A stretch of DNA of 64,000 nt. Origin: Polytrichum commune (lineage: Eukaryota; Streptophyta; Polytrichopsida; Polytrichales; Polytrichaceae). The stretch spans positions 37,448,001 through 37,512,000 of the forward strand of contig OX485806.1 of NCBI GenBank assembly GCA_950295325.1, given 5' to 3'. The notes under the pieces were generated by a model. That model was not told the DNA's origin. It saw only the letters and a list, made by a program, of their open reading frames with translations, and did no database searches. Position 1 is the stretch's first letter, and the number at the start of each line of letters is the position of its first letter. Below are positions 49,462 to 58,970 of the stretch, in pieces. A program made the translations under genes and the position numbers.

Positions 49462-49533
49462 GGATCCGTGGCGCAATGGTAGCGCGTCTGACTCCAGATC
49501 AGAAGGTTGCGTGTTCGATTCACGTCGGGTTCA
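49462..49533 (+). tRNA. tRNA-Trp (CCA)
   Basis: 72 nt with no intron, starting GGATCCGTGGCGCAATGG. The acceptor stem GGATCCG pairs with CGGGTTC (one G-T and one T-G pair), leaving discriminator A. The D arm is GCGC/GCGC. The anticodon stem TCTGA/TCAGA encloses CTCCAGA with anticodon CCA at 49,494-49,496. The T arm is GCGTG/CACGT with loop TTCGATT. The sequence agrees with the usual plant nuclear tRNA-Trp. A T5 run at 49,559-49,563 can act as RNA polymerase III terminator. Confidence 0.95.
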
Positions 49534-49743
49534 ATACCCCCGAAATCCACCCAGGAACTTTTTAGTTTGGACTTGGTAGAAGAGTGCGAGTGGCACGCAT
49601 ACCTGTCTTGATGGCTCATTCCGCTTTGGGTTTTGTTTCGGTATATCGGTTGCCATAGCTCGTCGTGCCAAACCTGACATATTTTGGCTATGGTAACAAA
49701 AATAGTTGTTGGCAGTATGGATGGAGCTGATGCATTCAACCTG

Positions 49744-49794
49744 GGATCCGTGGCGCAATGGTAGCGCGTCTGACTAGTGGTATGATTCTCGCTT
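49744..49794 (+). pseudogene. Chimeric tRNA fragment: 5' half tRNA-Trp, then tRNA-Pro-like
   Basis: 49,744-49,775 is identical to the first 32 nt of tRNA-Trp. From 49,774 the sequence changes to a 21-nt block (CTAGTGGTATGATTCTCGCT and one more T) that, from memory, equals the D-arm to anticodon-stem part of plant tRNA-Pro. No T arm or acceptor 3' strand follows, so it cannot make a tRNA. GACTAGTGGTA recurs at 49,806-49,816. Confidence 0.75.
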
Positions 49795-50103
49795 ATTCCC
49801 GCCTCGACTAGTGGTACTGGGGGAGCTCCGTAAAAACCGGGAGAGATCCGGTTTTCAGGAAGAATGGTAGAATGATCAATCGTTAGCTTAATGCAATGTA
49901 TCTCGGTTCGACGTTGCTACGACAGGATACGCCTCTAGAAGACGAGCACAATGAACCCCAAACCCAAGCTAACAGCACAACACAAGCCCAGCGCAAAACA
50001 ACAGTACCTCATCGTGCAAAACGTGATTTCGGAAGTCATTGTGGTTACAGCATCACACTATAGAAGTCGGAAAATTGCATATACAACAACATAGTATGAC
50101 CTG

Positions 50104-50175
50104 GGATCCGTGGCGCAATGGTAGCGCGTCTGACTCCAGATCAGAAGGTTGCGTGTTCGATTCACGTCGGGTTCA
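50104..50175 (+). tRNA. tRNA-Trp (CCA), second copy
   Basis: 72 nt identical in sequence to the copy at 49,462-49,533, with all stems and the CCA anticodon intact. The flanks differ at many positions while the gene does not, which indicates selection or gene conversion on the tRNA. A T6 run follows near 50,201. Confidence 0.95.
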
Positions 50176-50404
50176 ATGTCCCGAAGTGCACCCAGGAATT
50201 TTTTAAGTTCGAACTTGGTGGAAGAATCTTAATTGATGGCTCGGTTCCACGTTGCTTTTGTTTCGGGTATCTGGTTCCTTGTCCTTATTTTGTCTTTTCG
50301 TGTCCTTCCTTGCCTGGTCATTGGTCCAGTCCCTTCCAAGCATGACTGGACCCATTCGGGTTCCATGGTCGTGCTCTGTATTGTTCCACAATGGAAATCA
50401 TTCA

Positions 50405-50515
50405 CTCATTCATAAATAAATAAATAGAAACATGCCATAGTAAATTTGTATAGTGCATCACAAACCCATCCATAACATTATGAAAATCCATAACAATGTT
50501 TTGTGGGACAATATT
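50405..50515. mobile_element. Half copy of the 9,396-9,523 fold-back element
   Basis: CCATAACATTATGAAAATCC and AATGTTTTGTGGGACAA match the left arm of the element at 9,396, preceded by the same AAATAAATAAATA tract. The right arm is missing. Confidence 0.6.
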
Positions 50516-50894
50516 TCTCCGTGTCAACCAACAGCTATGGTGGGGAGAAGTTAAATTAATCATGACCACCTTATTATTCAAGCTCTGGTGAAAATTGTTC
50601 ATAAGAAGGAAAAACAATTGAGCTTGTTTCGGAGAATCCATCCACCAAGTGTGGGGGTTCATACTCCGGCGCTAGAGTTCTAATACACTCTACCTGGACA
50701 CCCACTATTGTTAGAATGTCATGCAAGAGAGGAGATATTGCTCAACAATTCCCGCCATGCATACAAATCTCTTACAACCCTCTTAGAGTGCGCACTTCCG
50801 GGCATGAGACGACAGAGATCAAACAAGTTTACCCAGTGCACAGGATGCAGTGTGCAGGGAGATTTTCGGGCAATCCAACCGGTGTTTCCCAGTC

Positions 50895-51110
50895 CAACCA
50901 GTTACATGTTGAGATCTTTCGGTTTTTCTTTATTAAATCGATGTATATTCTTTAGATTCCTCTAAAATAATCCGTAATTTTCTTGAACTCTTGAACTCCA
51001 ACCGGTTACATGTTGAGATCTTTCGGTTTTTCTTTATTAAATCGATGTATATTCTTTAGATTCCTCTAAAATAATCCGTAATTTTCTTGAACTCTTGAAC
51101 TCCAACCGGT
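50895..51110. repeat. Tandem duplication of about 103 bp
   Basis: Two virtually identical units begin TTACATGTTGAGATCTTTCG and end CTTGAACTCCAACCGG. The near identity means the duplication is recent. A related inverted copy is found at 62,755-62,870. Confidence 0.85.
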
Positions 51111-51880
51111 TCATGTGTAACTAGGTGTCGGTTCTCCCCGTTCATTGATAGGATGAGTTTGTGAAAATCTTCTCTTCCATTGCTGATTCAGCAAGTGTTC
51201 CGAAAGAAATTCCTGCAGATTGAGATGAAGAGCATCACTTTGCACACTGGATGAGATATCCCTCAAGTGAGTCATAGAAGTATATGGGCTTTATTTATGT
51301 CGTCACCCCTATTTGAGTGATATATGGCAGGACTTGTTGTTGAGAATGGAAATCGAAAAGACAGATGTTATGATGAGATTGGACTATATGCTCCAAATAC
51401 AGACACCATGGTTCAATAATTACTATTATTATTGGAAAGGACTATGTGATGGTTTGAAAAAAAAGAACCTTCATTTTGACTTCTTATAGCTTGTGCATCT
51501 CAAATGTGATTCTGAAACTTCACATGAAAATCTGTGTGTTTTTGCAATTGCTGAATGGATGAGACGATTCCCAATCTGATCCAACGGCCAAAATTGCATG
51601 CGAGTTGGGAGATGCCCACAAGAGGGCTACGTACTTATAAAATACGACGCTTCATATTCACACTCAAGCTCATACTACAAGGCTCATCCCTTTCAAAATA
51701 CTGCAGCTGGACTTTTTCACCTTCACAGAAATTCAATTCCCAGAAAAAGAAAATAGAAAATTCCTACAATGCCCTTGCAAAGCAGTTTTGGAGTGATTCG
51801 GAAGCCAAGTACATCTTTTTAGAGATTATGAAAGAAATGATACACTCATCCAAATGTATACGAAATTATTATCTTGATAT
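51111..51880. other. Intergenic, no gene seen
   Basis: The frame at 51,555-51,899 has no domain. The part at 51,290-51,420 resembles a sequence inside the second dehydrin's intron (59,450-59,560), so the duplication that made the dehydrin pair, or a dispersed repeat, may reach here. Confidence 0.4.
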
Positions 51881-52285
51881 TTATTGCTGGAGACAATAAT
51901 GCCTCGCGTATTTTAGTCCACATCAAAGAAACTCCCAAACCAACAATCCCAAAGTGAGAAGCAAATTGAAACTTCTGTAAGATTGGTGCTGATCTGGATA
52001 ATTACTTATGCAAGCCCATCGCGTCGAAAAGCACCCACAAAAATCCCTCACATTTGTATGAAACGCATTGATCAAAAGAAAATTCCACCAAACGGATGAC
52101 CTTTATATGTACATACTTTGTACAATTACAATGCTTCATATTGTGATCTACGCCTTCACAAACAATGATGCAGGAACATCAACCGCTCAGCAACCCAAGT
52201 GCCACAGATTCATCTAAAAGCAAGCTTAGGGAGAAACTTTGTGTAAGCCGAACTCATGATGAAAACTGGTTTCACTAAATTCTCT
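51880..52285 (-). other. 3' UTR and flank of dehydrin gene 1, duplicated at gene 2
   Basis: The sequence aligns with 58,540-58,970 for about 400 bp (for example ACATCAAAGAAACTC, CAATCCCAAA(G/A)TGAGAAGC, CTTCACAAACA, TTCATCTAAAAGCAAG). The duplication that made the two dehydrins therefore included the 3' UTR. Confidence 0.7.
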
Positions 52286-53237
52286 CTACATGTCAGTGCT
52301 TTTCTCATGGTGGCCGGGAAACTTCTCCTTGAGCTTGGTCACCAAACCCTTCTTCGGAGGAGTGGTTGGGCTTGCGGTGTCTGTGGGTGCATCAAATGCT
52401 GTGGCATCTGGGGACTTGGGATGATGGCCAGGCAACTTCTCCATCAACTTGCTCATGAAGCCTTCCTTCTTGGCTCCGTGTTTGGGAGCTGGAAAGAAAC
52501 AAGGACCACTCTCAAAATCAGAAACAGAATCATCAACAAAGCAAAAATTGTAGAAAATATTTTGAGTTGGCAATGTTTCACCCACCCTAGCACTACTCCA
52601 TCCTAGAACTTTGCATCGAGTCTAGAAATCAAACAGAAAGGAAGATATCGAAGTGCCAAATGTTGAAGAAAAATTTCTGTCGAGCAAGGTAAAGAAGATC
52701 AGAGGCTTCATTATTCTGCAAGTCCAATTTCCACATGATGGTTCCAACCGATCACATGAAAACACATGGGGGAGGAAAACCAATTTAGTTCGTGTCAAGA
52801 AGCCGACAACATGAAATTAGTGGACACGTACATGCATCCTCGTCGATCGTCGATCCGGTGGGCGGAGCGCCATGGCCAGCAGCTTCATGCGACTCTTCTT
52901 CACGATCAGGCACGGTGGCACCAGTGGACCCATCCGAAGCCGTCTTTCCCTCTAATCCAAACTGAGAATTTTGGGGCGTGCTTTCTTCTGCAGGGGCGTA
53001 GGCTTCCTCTCCATGTTCTTGCAGACCTTCATCGCCGTAGCCTGCACTGGGTTTGGGTAGAGGCTCATCTGCGGTGTGGATCTTGTGGTGAGGAGGCTCG
53101 CTCTCACTCACACCTCCATAACCAGATCCGTCGATGGCAGGGGAATCGTTATCCGTCTTGTGCCCAAACTCATCCTGGTGGGCTAACTCTGGTTTCTGCT
53201 CTTCTCGGTATTCTCTCTCTTGGCTGACATCCGCCAT
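52286..53237 (-). CDS. Dehydrin with two K-segments (gene 1, two exons)
   Basis: Exons 53,237-52,832 and 52,488-52,286 (minus strand) join in phase 1 (donor T|GTACGT, acceptor CTTTCCAG) to give 202 residues. The protein is hydrophilic, rich in Gly, Glu, His and Lys, and has no signal peptide. A Y-like stretch (QDEFGHKTD, 21-29) lies near the N-terminus. K-segments are KKEGFMSKLMEKLPGHH (142-158) and KKGLVTKLKEKFPGHH (181-196), joined by a Pro/Thr-rich linker. No serine (S) tract is present. Dehydrins are disordered proteins that protect membranes and enzymes during drying or cold; the K-segments fold into amphipathic helices on membranes. The start chosen (MADVSQER) matches that of gene 2 (MADSVSTEER); an upstream in-frame ATG would add an Arg/Cys-rich stretch with no counterpart there. 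A 343-nt intron separates the exons. The duplicated relative lies at 58,971-61,525. Confidence 0.93.
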
Positions 53238-53463
53238 AGCCGCTAAACCTCGACAACAACGACGACGACGACAACAAACAACAATATTATGCACAAAACA
53301 ACCTGCACAACAACTAGCTGAAGATCAGCAACAGAAAACTTCTAAAAGAAAACTCGGTGTTCTGTTCTCTCAGTGTCTAGATCTTGGGATCTGATCGATG
53401 AAATGTTTGAATACGAAGCTTGGAAGTAGGTGGATAATTGAATGAGGTGGCTGACTCACATGG

Positions 53464-53493
53464 TCTTATAGTCACCCCTGGACCTTCCACGTG
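53464..53493 (-). promoter_or_regulatory. Promoter elements of dehydrin gene 1: TATA box and CACGTG (ABRE/G-box)
   Basis: On the minus strand CTATAAGA (53,471-53,464) fits a TATA box about 230 bp upstream of the ATG. About 17 bp further upstream lies CCACGTGGC (487-495), a palindromic ACGT-core element of the type bound by bZIP factors in ABA responses. Function is inferred from the motif and its position. Confidence 0.6.
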
Positions 53494-53698
53494 GCGTTTT
53501 TGCCAGCGTGTGTTGGGTGTGACCTCAGGAGAGGGTGACAAGTGGCGACAAGTTAATGGTGAGGTGGGGTGGGGAGTATTTGTGTTTTGTTTTTGGTTGT
53601 GTGTTGTTTTTGTTGTGTGTTGTTTTGTTTTGTTTTGTTTTTAATTAGGGCATAACTGAACTTTCTTCAATTGACCACTTCCGAAGCACTGCCAGCGT

Positions 53699-54090
53699 TA
53701 CACTAAATATTGTGTCCAGTGTCGTATCGTAGTTTATGTTACTTGTGGTCAAGTGACTTTTCTAGTGGCAATTCTAGTGAATGAGTTTGCAAGTATGGTC
53801 ATTCCAACTTGTATTTAGTTCCCCTAGCAATTCCCAATTATTGAAACAAAGTTGAGTATATTCTGCATCCCAACAACTCTTGTAATCAAATATCGTCATG
53901 GATGATTGAAATTTGGATGAAAAAGTCACTTTAGTAAGTGACATACTTACAACATTGTAAATCTACAATGCCCAATTTTTTTAAACAAGGACTGACAAAT
54001 AATGTTAGGTTTACGTTTCATGGTAGTGATACGGTACAATTATTGTTGAGCAAGACTAATAGAATTGGTGACACTGAAGACAATATTTTG
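53699..54090 (+). mobile_element. ACTAAATA-family element
   Basis: Starts TACACTAAATATTGTGTCCA and ends near GACACTGAAGACAATATTTT. It contains the family block order (ATGAGTTTGCAAGTA, TCGTCATGGATGATTG, GTAAATCTACAATGCCC, ACAATTATTGTTGAGCAAGA). Confidence 0.65.
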
Positions 54091-54188
54091 TGGATTTAAC
54101 TTGCTAAGCTTTGAGGTGGCCCCCTTGCCAATCTATGTAAGTTAGCTCAGGTGAAAACCAGGTCAACTATGTTATACTGTGGACGTTT

Positions 54189-54192
<4 letters not shown>

Positions 54193-54219
<27 letters not shown>

Positions 54220-54220
54220 G
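54193..54220. repeat. (TA)n microsatellite
   Basis: About fourteen uninterrupted TA dinucleotides. Confidence 0.9.
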
Positions 54221-54262
54221 GAAAACTGATTTGATTCTGGTGTTACAATAGCATCAAGTGTA

Positions 54263-54683
54263 AGGTAGAAATACCATAACCCATTAACCACCCTCTAGCC
54301 ATGCACTAGACCGCCGTCATAATGGCGAAGTGCTATTTCTAAAACCAATCATGGCTTGGCAACAACTTCAATGCGTGTACACTTAGTGTAGCCAATGGGA
54401 GTCAAGTGTGAATGTACTCATGAGGTAACCGATTTAGGCGATGTTTTGTATGGAAATGCGGATTAATGTGTTTGGTGTAGGGAAAATCTAGTCAACGAGT
54501 AGGGGTTTGGACAACTTTCCACTTTGAAAAATTGTAACATTTTTTGTATAGGACAGAAAAATATGAAACAACTTGCATTCTTCATGAATCCTTCTCGTCT
54601 ATCTTGGAAATTTATCTCATGATTGTCAGACTAGATCTTCAATGTGAATCACCTTATTGTCATGGGTTATGGTATTTCTACCT
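54263..54683. mobile_element. MITE with TA target duplication (Tc1/mariner or Stowaway type)
   Basis: Perfect 22-bp terminal inverted repeats start AGGTAGAAATACCATAACCC. TA lies immediately outside at 54,261-54,262 and 54,684-54,685. The element is 421 bp and non-coding. The termini differ from the pogo-like element at 7,011. Confidence 0.75.
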
Positions 54684-55006
54684 TAGTTGGACCTGATTAG
54701 AGTGAATCAATCACAAACTATGAGGGCAGGTGTTTGTTAGATGAGCTAGTTACTTTGGTACAGCTGGTGGGGTCTATACTGATTATCACATTTAGTGCAT
54801 GTGACTGTTTGGAATTATGCAATGCAATACAATCTTACTCACGAGTTCAATTTTTACTAACGAAAGTTCAATAGGTTGTTCAGACATTATAAAACGCAAA
54901 TGATTTTGCTTGGTAGATTATTACATTCTCATTAGATAATCATAGCATTGTGTAACTCCACACAAGACCTGGCACTAAATGGGGTCAATGGTGTAGCTTT
55001 AAGAGG

Positions 55007-55253
55007 GCGAGAGGGAATTATCGCATACAAGTGTACCTTCACTCATCCAACAAATAGTATGCATCTAGAATAGCATGCATCCAGGAGGCTGTTTTTGATA
55101 AGTTGACTTGATTCTAGAATTTATTTCAAAGATCCCGAATTAGCTTAGTCTAGTCCAAGTCATTTGAGATGAATCAGCCACAAAGTTATGTAAAGGGTCA
55201 TGTGTTTTTGTTGGATAAATGAAAAGTACAGTTGTATGCAATAATGCCCTCTT
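55007..55253. mobile_element. Inverted-repeat MITE, family B, copy 2
   Basis: GAGGGAATTATCGCATACAA at the left, its inverse GTATGCAATAATGCCCTC at the right, and the central phrase TCATTTGAGATGAATC are shared with 12,426-12,662. Confidence 0.7.
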
Positions 55254-55542
55254 GTTCTCAAAGAGCAAGATCTCTACACTACACATATGAATTGGTGCGG
55301 TCCACACTAGTCATCCTCGACCACATTAACTATAGAGAGTGTCAAATGACACTTGGACCTCCTACACGGTTTGAAGTCACGAAGGCCGCTCTAATCAACA
55401 CAGCACACAAATTTTCATGCCACTAAATCAAATATTTCGTCTCATTTTTTTACTTTCATTAATCACCATATACAAGGACTAATCTTCATAAAGCTTGATC
55501 TTAGAATAAACAATGAAAATATAATTTCTATCTAGTTTGACA

Positions 55543-56031
55543 TCAGAATGAAGGGCTATGCCCTGAACCCAAACAAATTATAAAACCCACCTTCCGAGAG
55601 GAAGGCACAAATTCATATATTGCATCATGGTCCGCCATAACCAATATAGGATGAGCAACCTCACATTCACGCTGGTGACATGAACACCAACTTTCCTTTT
55701 TCTTTCTTTTTGGGCTTGGAAACACTAGGATATCAATTAATGAAGTCCAAAAACCCCCCCGGACTTCGGTGGCTTTGCCCAATCCATGTACAATATGAGA
55801 GTGTTCAATTGGAAGTAACCCACCTACCGACAATTTGGCCCTACCCACAAGTATTGGAGGGTCACAACAATATCCATAAAGACATTCTTCCATAATTTCC
55901 CTTTCACCTCGGGTTTCAAAAAAGTTCGGATAGTGGCCTTGGACCAAATGATGAGCCCAGCCACTATAAGATGGGGTCCGAAATTCGAATGCTAGGTTGC
56001 AGGATCCATAATAAATGTATTCTGCATACAC
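55543..56031 (-). CDS. Unrecognised open frame, 162 codons
   Basis: The longest single frame between the dehydrins. It starts MYAEYIYYGSCNLAFEFR and contains KRKKKESWCSCHQRECE. I recognise no domain and see no signal peptide, introns or promoter. The local composition is richer in GC than the flanks. It lies between MITEs, so it could be a captured gene fragment or part of an unrecognised transposon, or simply chance. Confidence 0.25.
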   Translation of the reverse strand: MYAEYIYYGSCNLAFEFRTPSYSGWAHHLVQGHYPNFFETRGEREIMEECLYGYCCDPPILVGRAKLSVGGLLPIEHSHIVHGLGKATEVRGGFWTSLIDILVFPSPKRKKKESWCSCHQRECEVAHPILVMADHDAIYEFVPSSRKVGFIICLGSGHSPSF

Positions 56032-56468
56032 AATGAAATGAGGTACACTTTTTGTCTAATTAGTGTGGGATACCATTTGGAGTTATGTGTTGCTATACCT
56101 TTTTATTGAGAGAACTGTTTTTTACCAACTAGGTTATATCGTATTCTTCGGTGTGGATACTAACTACACTAAATATGATATTCATTGTGACTTACTATTT
56201 GGACTAAAGTTACCCAACTTAACCACCCTTTATGTTGATTCTCGGTATGCCTACCTTACACATTGGTGGTGATAAGAGACTGGAATTTGTAGCTTCAAGC
56301 AAACTTCTCAAATGTGTAAGTGCTGCTAAAATCTCTATGCATAAATGTCCCCACATTTGTCACATCTTCAGAAAGTATTGCCTAAGCTTATGACTGTGGC
56401 CAAGCACAAAATAGCTGTTATTCTCTTACCTTATTATTATTTCAATAAATTTCGAGTGTAGCAACTAC

Positions 56469-56850
56469 TACACTAAATATGATATTCAGTGTCACCAATT
56501 CCAATTGTCGTGCTCAAGACTAATTGTCGACCGTAGTATCCCAGTGCCACCAACAATAAATGTGAACCCAACATTATGTGTCATTCCTTGTGAAAGGATT
56601 ATAGATTTACAATGTTGCAATTACTATCAATTTTACCAAGTGATTTTTCATCCAAATTCCAATCATCCATGACAATATTTCATCACAAGTTGCTAACAAG
56701 AGAAGGTAGGGTTCCGGCCAACGGAGGAACTCGTCCCTCGTCCATCGTCCATGACAATACTTGTTCACTTATTCATACAAAGTGTCATCCAAAAAGCTAC
56801 CATAGTGACATTAAATACCCTTTGATACTAAATATCATATTTAGTGGTAG
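56469..56850 (-). mobile_element. ACTAAATA-family element (minus copy)
   Basis: Starts TACACTAAATATGATATTCA and ends near GATACTAAATATCATATTTA. The inverse block order (CAATTGTCGTGCTCAAGAC, GATTTACAATGTTGCAATTA, CCAAATTCCAATCATCCATG) is that of 33,777-34,124. About 45 bp of unrelated sequence (GAGAAGGTAGGGTTCCGG) interrupts it near 56,700. Confidence 0.65.
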
Positions 56851-57847
56851 CAGTTGTGTGTGTTCATGTGCTTTATGTTCCATGATAGGGTTTCATCTAC
56901 ACTGCAAGTGGTCATGTTTTTGTCTAAATATCTTCAGTGTACCCAAACATTTGTCCACATTGACATGCAATGGAAGTAGATATTGCTCAACAGTTTCCAC
57001 ATCATCGGTGCCTCTTGAGCCACGCTGACAAGGCTCGTGAAGGCTAAAAGAGGAGAATATTGGAAGCGTTGTCGTTGGGTTGCTTCTTGCTCTTTTGTTC
57101 TCTTTACGTGACGGTGTGGCAAGCTCGAGGGGTTCCGCCTCCCCTTCACGTGGGCCAATTGCTATCGTGGTTCTTAATTCATATTTGGTACTGGTCTTTA
57201 CGCTTTTAAGTTTGGTCTAATTAAGAAGACAAAAAAGAAAGAAGTTTGAAACATATATAGTACATAATTGCCATGACTCTTTGGTCCAGGGTCGCAATTC
57301 AAACAAATAATTACAGGGGGCTCGTTCAAAAATTTCACAAAGGCATAGATTATGTACACATAATCGTACATATAATCTAGATTATGTTTGAAACTATATG
57401 GAATCAAGAGTTTCAGAAGAGAAGCGGGAGAGAAGTCACTCAGAGTGGTTGGGAAGAGAGTTAGGGTTAGGGCTTACAAGCTAAAATAATCTAAATAATC
57501 TTCAAATTTTTGAAGATTATATAAATTATAATTAGGTGTGATGGAGACCAGATTATGGACGAGTCCTCTTGTCCAAGAGAAAGTCCACATTATTTTCAAC
57601 TTATTCATGTATTATAATGCATAGACATGTTCAAATCCAAAAATCATTACGTATTATGGACGGTCTCAATGTGCACTACATCACTACATTCTAAGTTCTG
57701 TAAAAACGTTCTTTGGTATGAATGTAAAAGGATAATATGGATGGATTATCTGTTACAAATTATTTTGCACTAGTTGCCACCCTGGGCTCTTTGGCCATCA
57801 AATCTACGGGATTTATTTGTCATTCTTCCAGTCCAAGTCGTCGGGGA
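56851..57847. other. No gene seen
   Basis: AT-rich sequence. A short block near 57,420-57,490 has the TTAGGGTTAGGGCTT phrase (two telomere-like units only). Frames have no domain. Confidence 0.5.
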
Positions 57848-58127
57848 GAAAGGGAATTATTGCATACGAGCGTACTTCTTATTCATCCAATATCAAAGCT
57901 TTGAAGTAGTATGTAGTTTGAATGTGAGTGTTTTTCTTCTTCCAGATATGTAGTTTGAATGTTATTATCTTAGTTCAGTTCACACTGGAATCAGTCTAAA
58001 GCCCTAAATTAGTCCAGTCCACTGCCAAGTCGTTTTAGATGAAATGGCCACAAATCTATGGGGAGCATGTTTATCTTCAGATGGATAAGAGGTACGCTTT
58101 GTAAGTGATAATTGCCTCCTTCTGGTT
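57848..58127. mobile_element. Inverted-repeat MITE, family B, copy 3
   Basis: GGGAATTATTGCATACGAGC at the left and AGTGATAATTGCCTCC at the right. The central GTCGTTTTAGATGAAATGGC matches the family B block. This is the most diverged of the three copies. Confidence 0.6.
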
Positions 58128-58970
58128 ATCAGCGCTTTTTAACAATATTGGGTGCCAAGCTAATCTACCATGGGCATTGTTACAGCATCCCAGGATCCAC
58201 ATTCCAATGGATGGAATTTTCAATATAATGTTGGAATTTATGCTATCATCCGATGCATTTGCCTACTGACCCTTAAAAGTTGTGTGTGAACAATATACAG
58301 TAGATTTTCCCCTCTCATGGATGTTTTCATCAGAGTGTGGCAATGATTGATCATGTATATATGTATATATATTTATATAGTAACTTCATTCAATTATAGC
58401 CACCAATTGACACAGATTATAATTTATTTTTTAAGATGCGAACTTGGAAGTCGTGCAAAACTGTGTGTCTGGACAAATTTCAATCTCCCACCAAGCCCAA
58501 GGGAATATATACAAAAACTATCAATGTGATTAGGCTTCATCACCTATTGAACAACGAAGTAGCAGATCTTCCAGTATCTTAGCACACATCAATGAAACTC
58601 TCAAATAAACACAATCCCAAAATGAGAAGCAAAATGGAAACTTCTGTGAATTCAGTGGTGAGAGCGTCCGTAAGTCAAGTGGATCCAACCATACCCACAA
58701 AAAAAAATGGTCATATTTGTATAAAACGCATCAATTGAATGCAAATTACATCAAATGGATAACCTTTTTATGTATATACCTTGTACAAATACAACGATTC
58801 TTATTCACGCTCTCTGAAATCTATGCATTCACAAACAGTGCTGGTGCTGGAACATCCACCTTTCGTCAACCCAACTCATCCCACAAATTCATCTGAAAGC
58901 AAGGTTAGAGAGAATTCCTCTGTAAGCCAAAATGACCATGAAAAACTGGTTTCACTGAATCAAATTCTCT

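Larger units (their letters stand above)
49358..50290. repeat. Segmental duplication of tRNA-Trp and flanks
   Basis: About 100 bp upstream (from AACAGTACCTCATCGTGCAA at 49,358 and again near 50,000), the tRNA itself and about 110 bp downstream (CACCCAGGAA...GATGGCTC...TTTGTTTCGG) occur twice, 642 bp apart. A broken tRNA lies between the two. Confidence 0.85.

Noticed and set aside
53135-53294. Upstream ATG at 53,294 for dehydrin gene 1
   Set aside because: It would add an Arg/Cys-rich 19-residue stretch from an ACGACGACG repeat. The paralogue starts at the equivalent of 53,237.
57470-57490. TTAGGGTTAGGG as interstitial telomere repeat
   Set aside because: Only two units, and plant telomeres are usually TTTAGGG.
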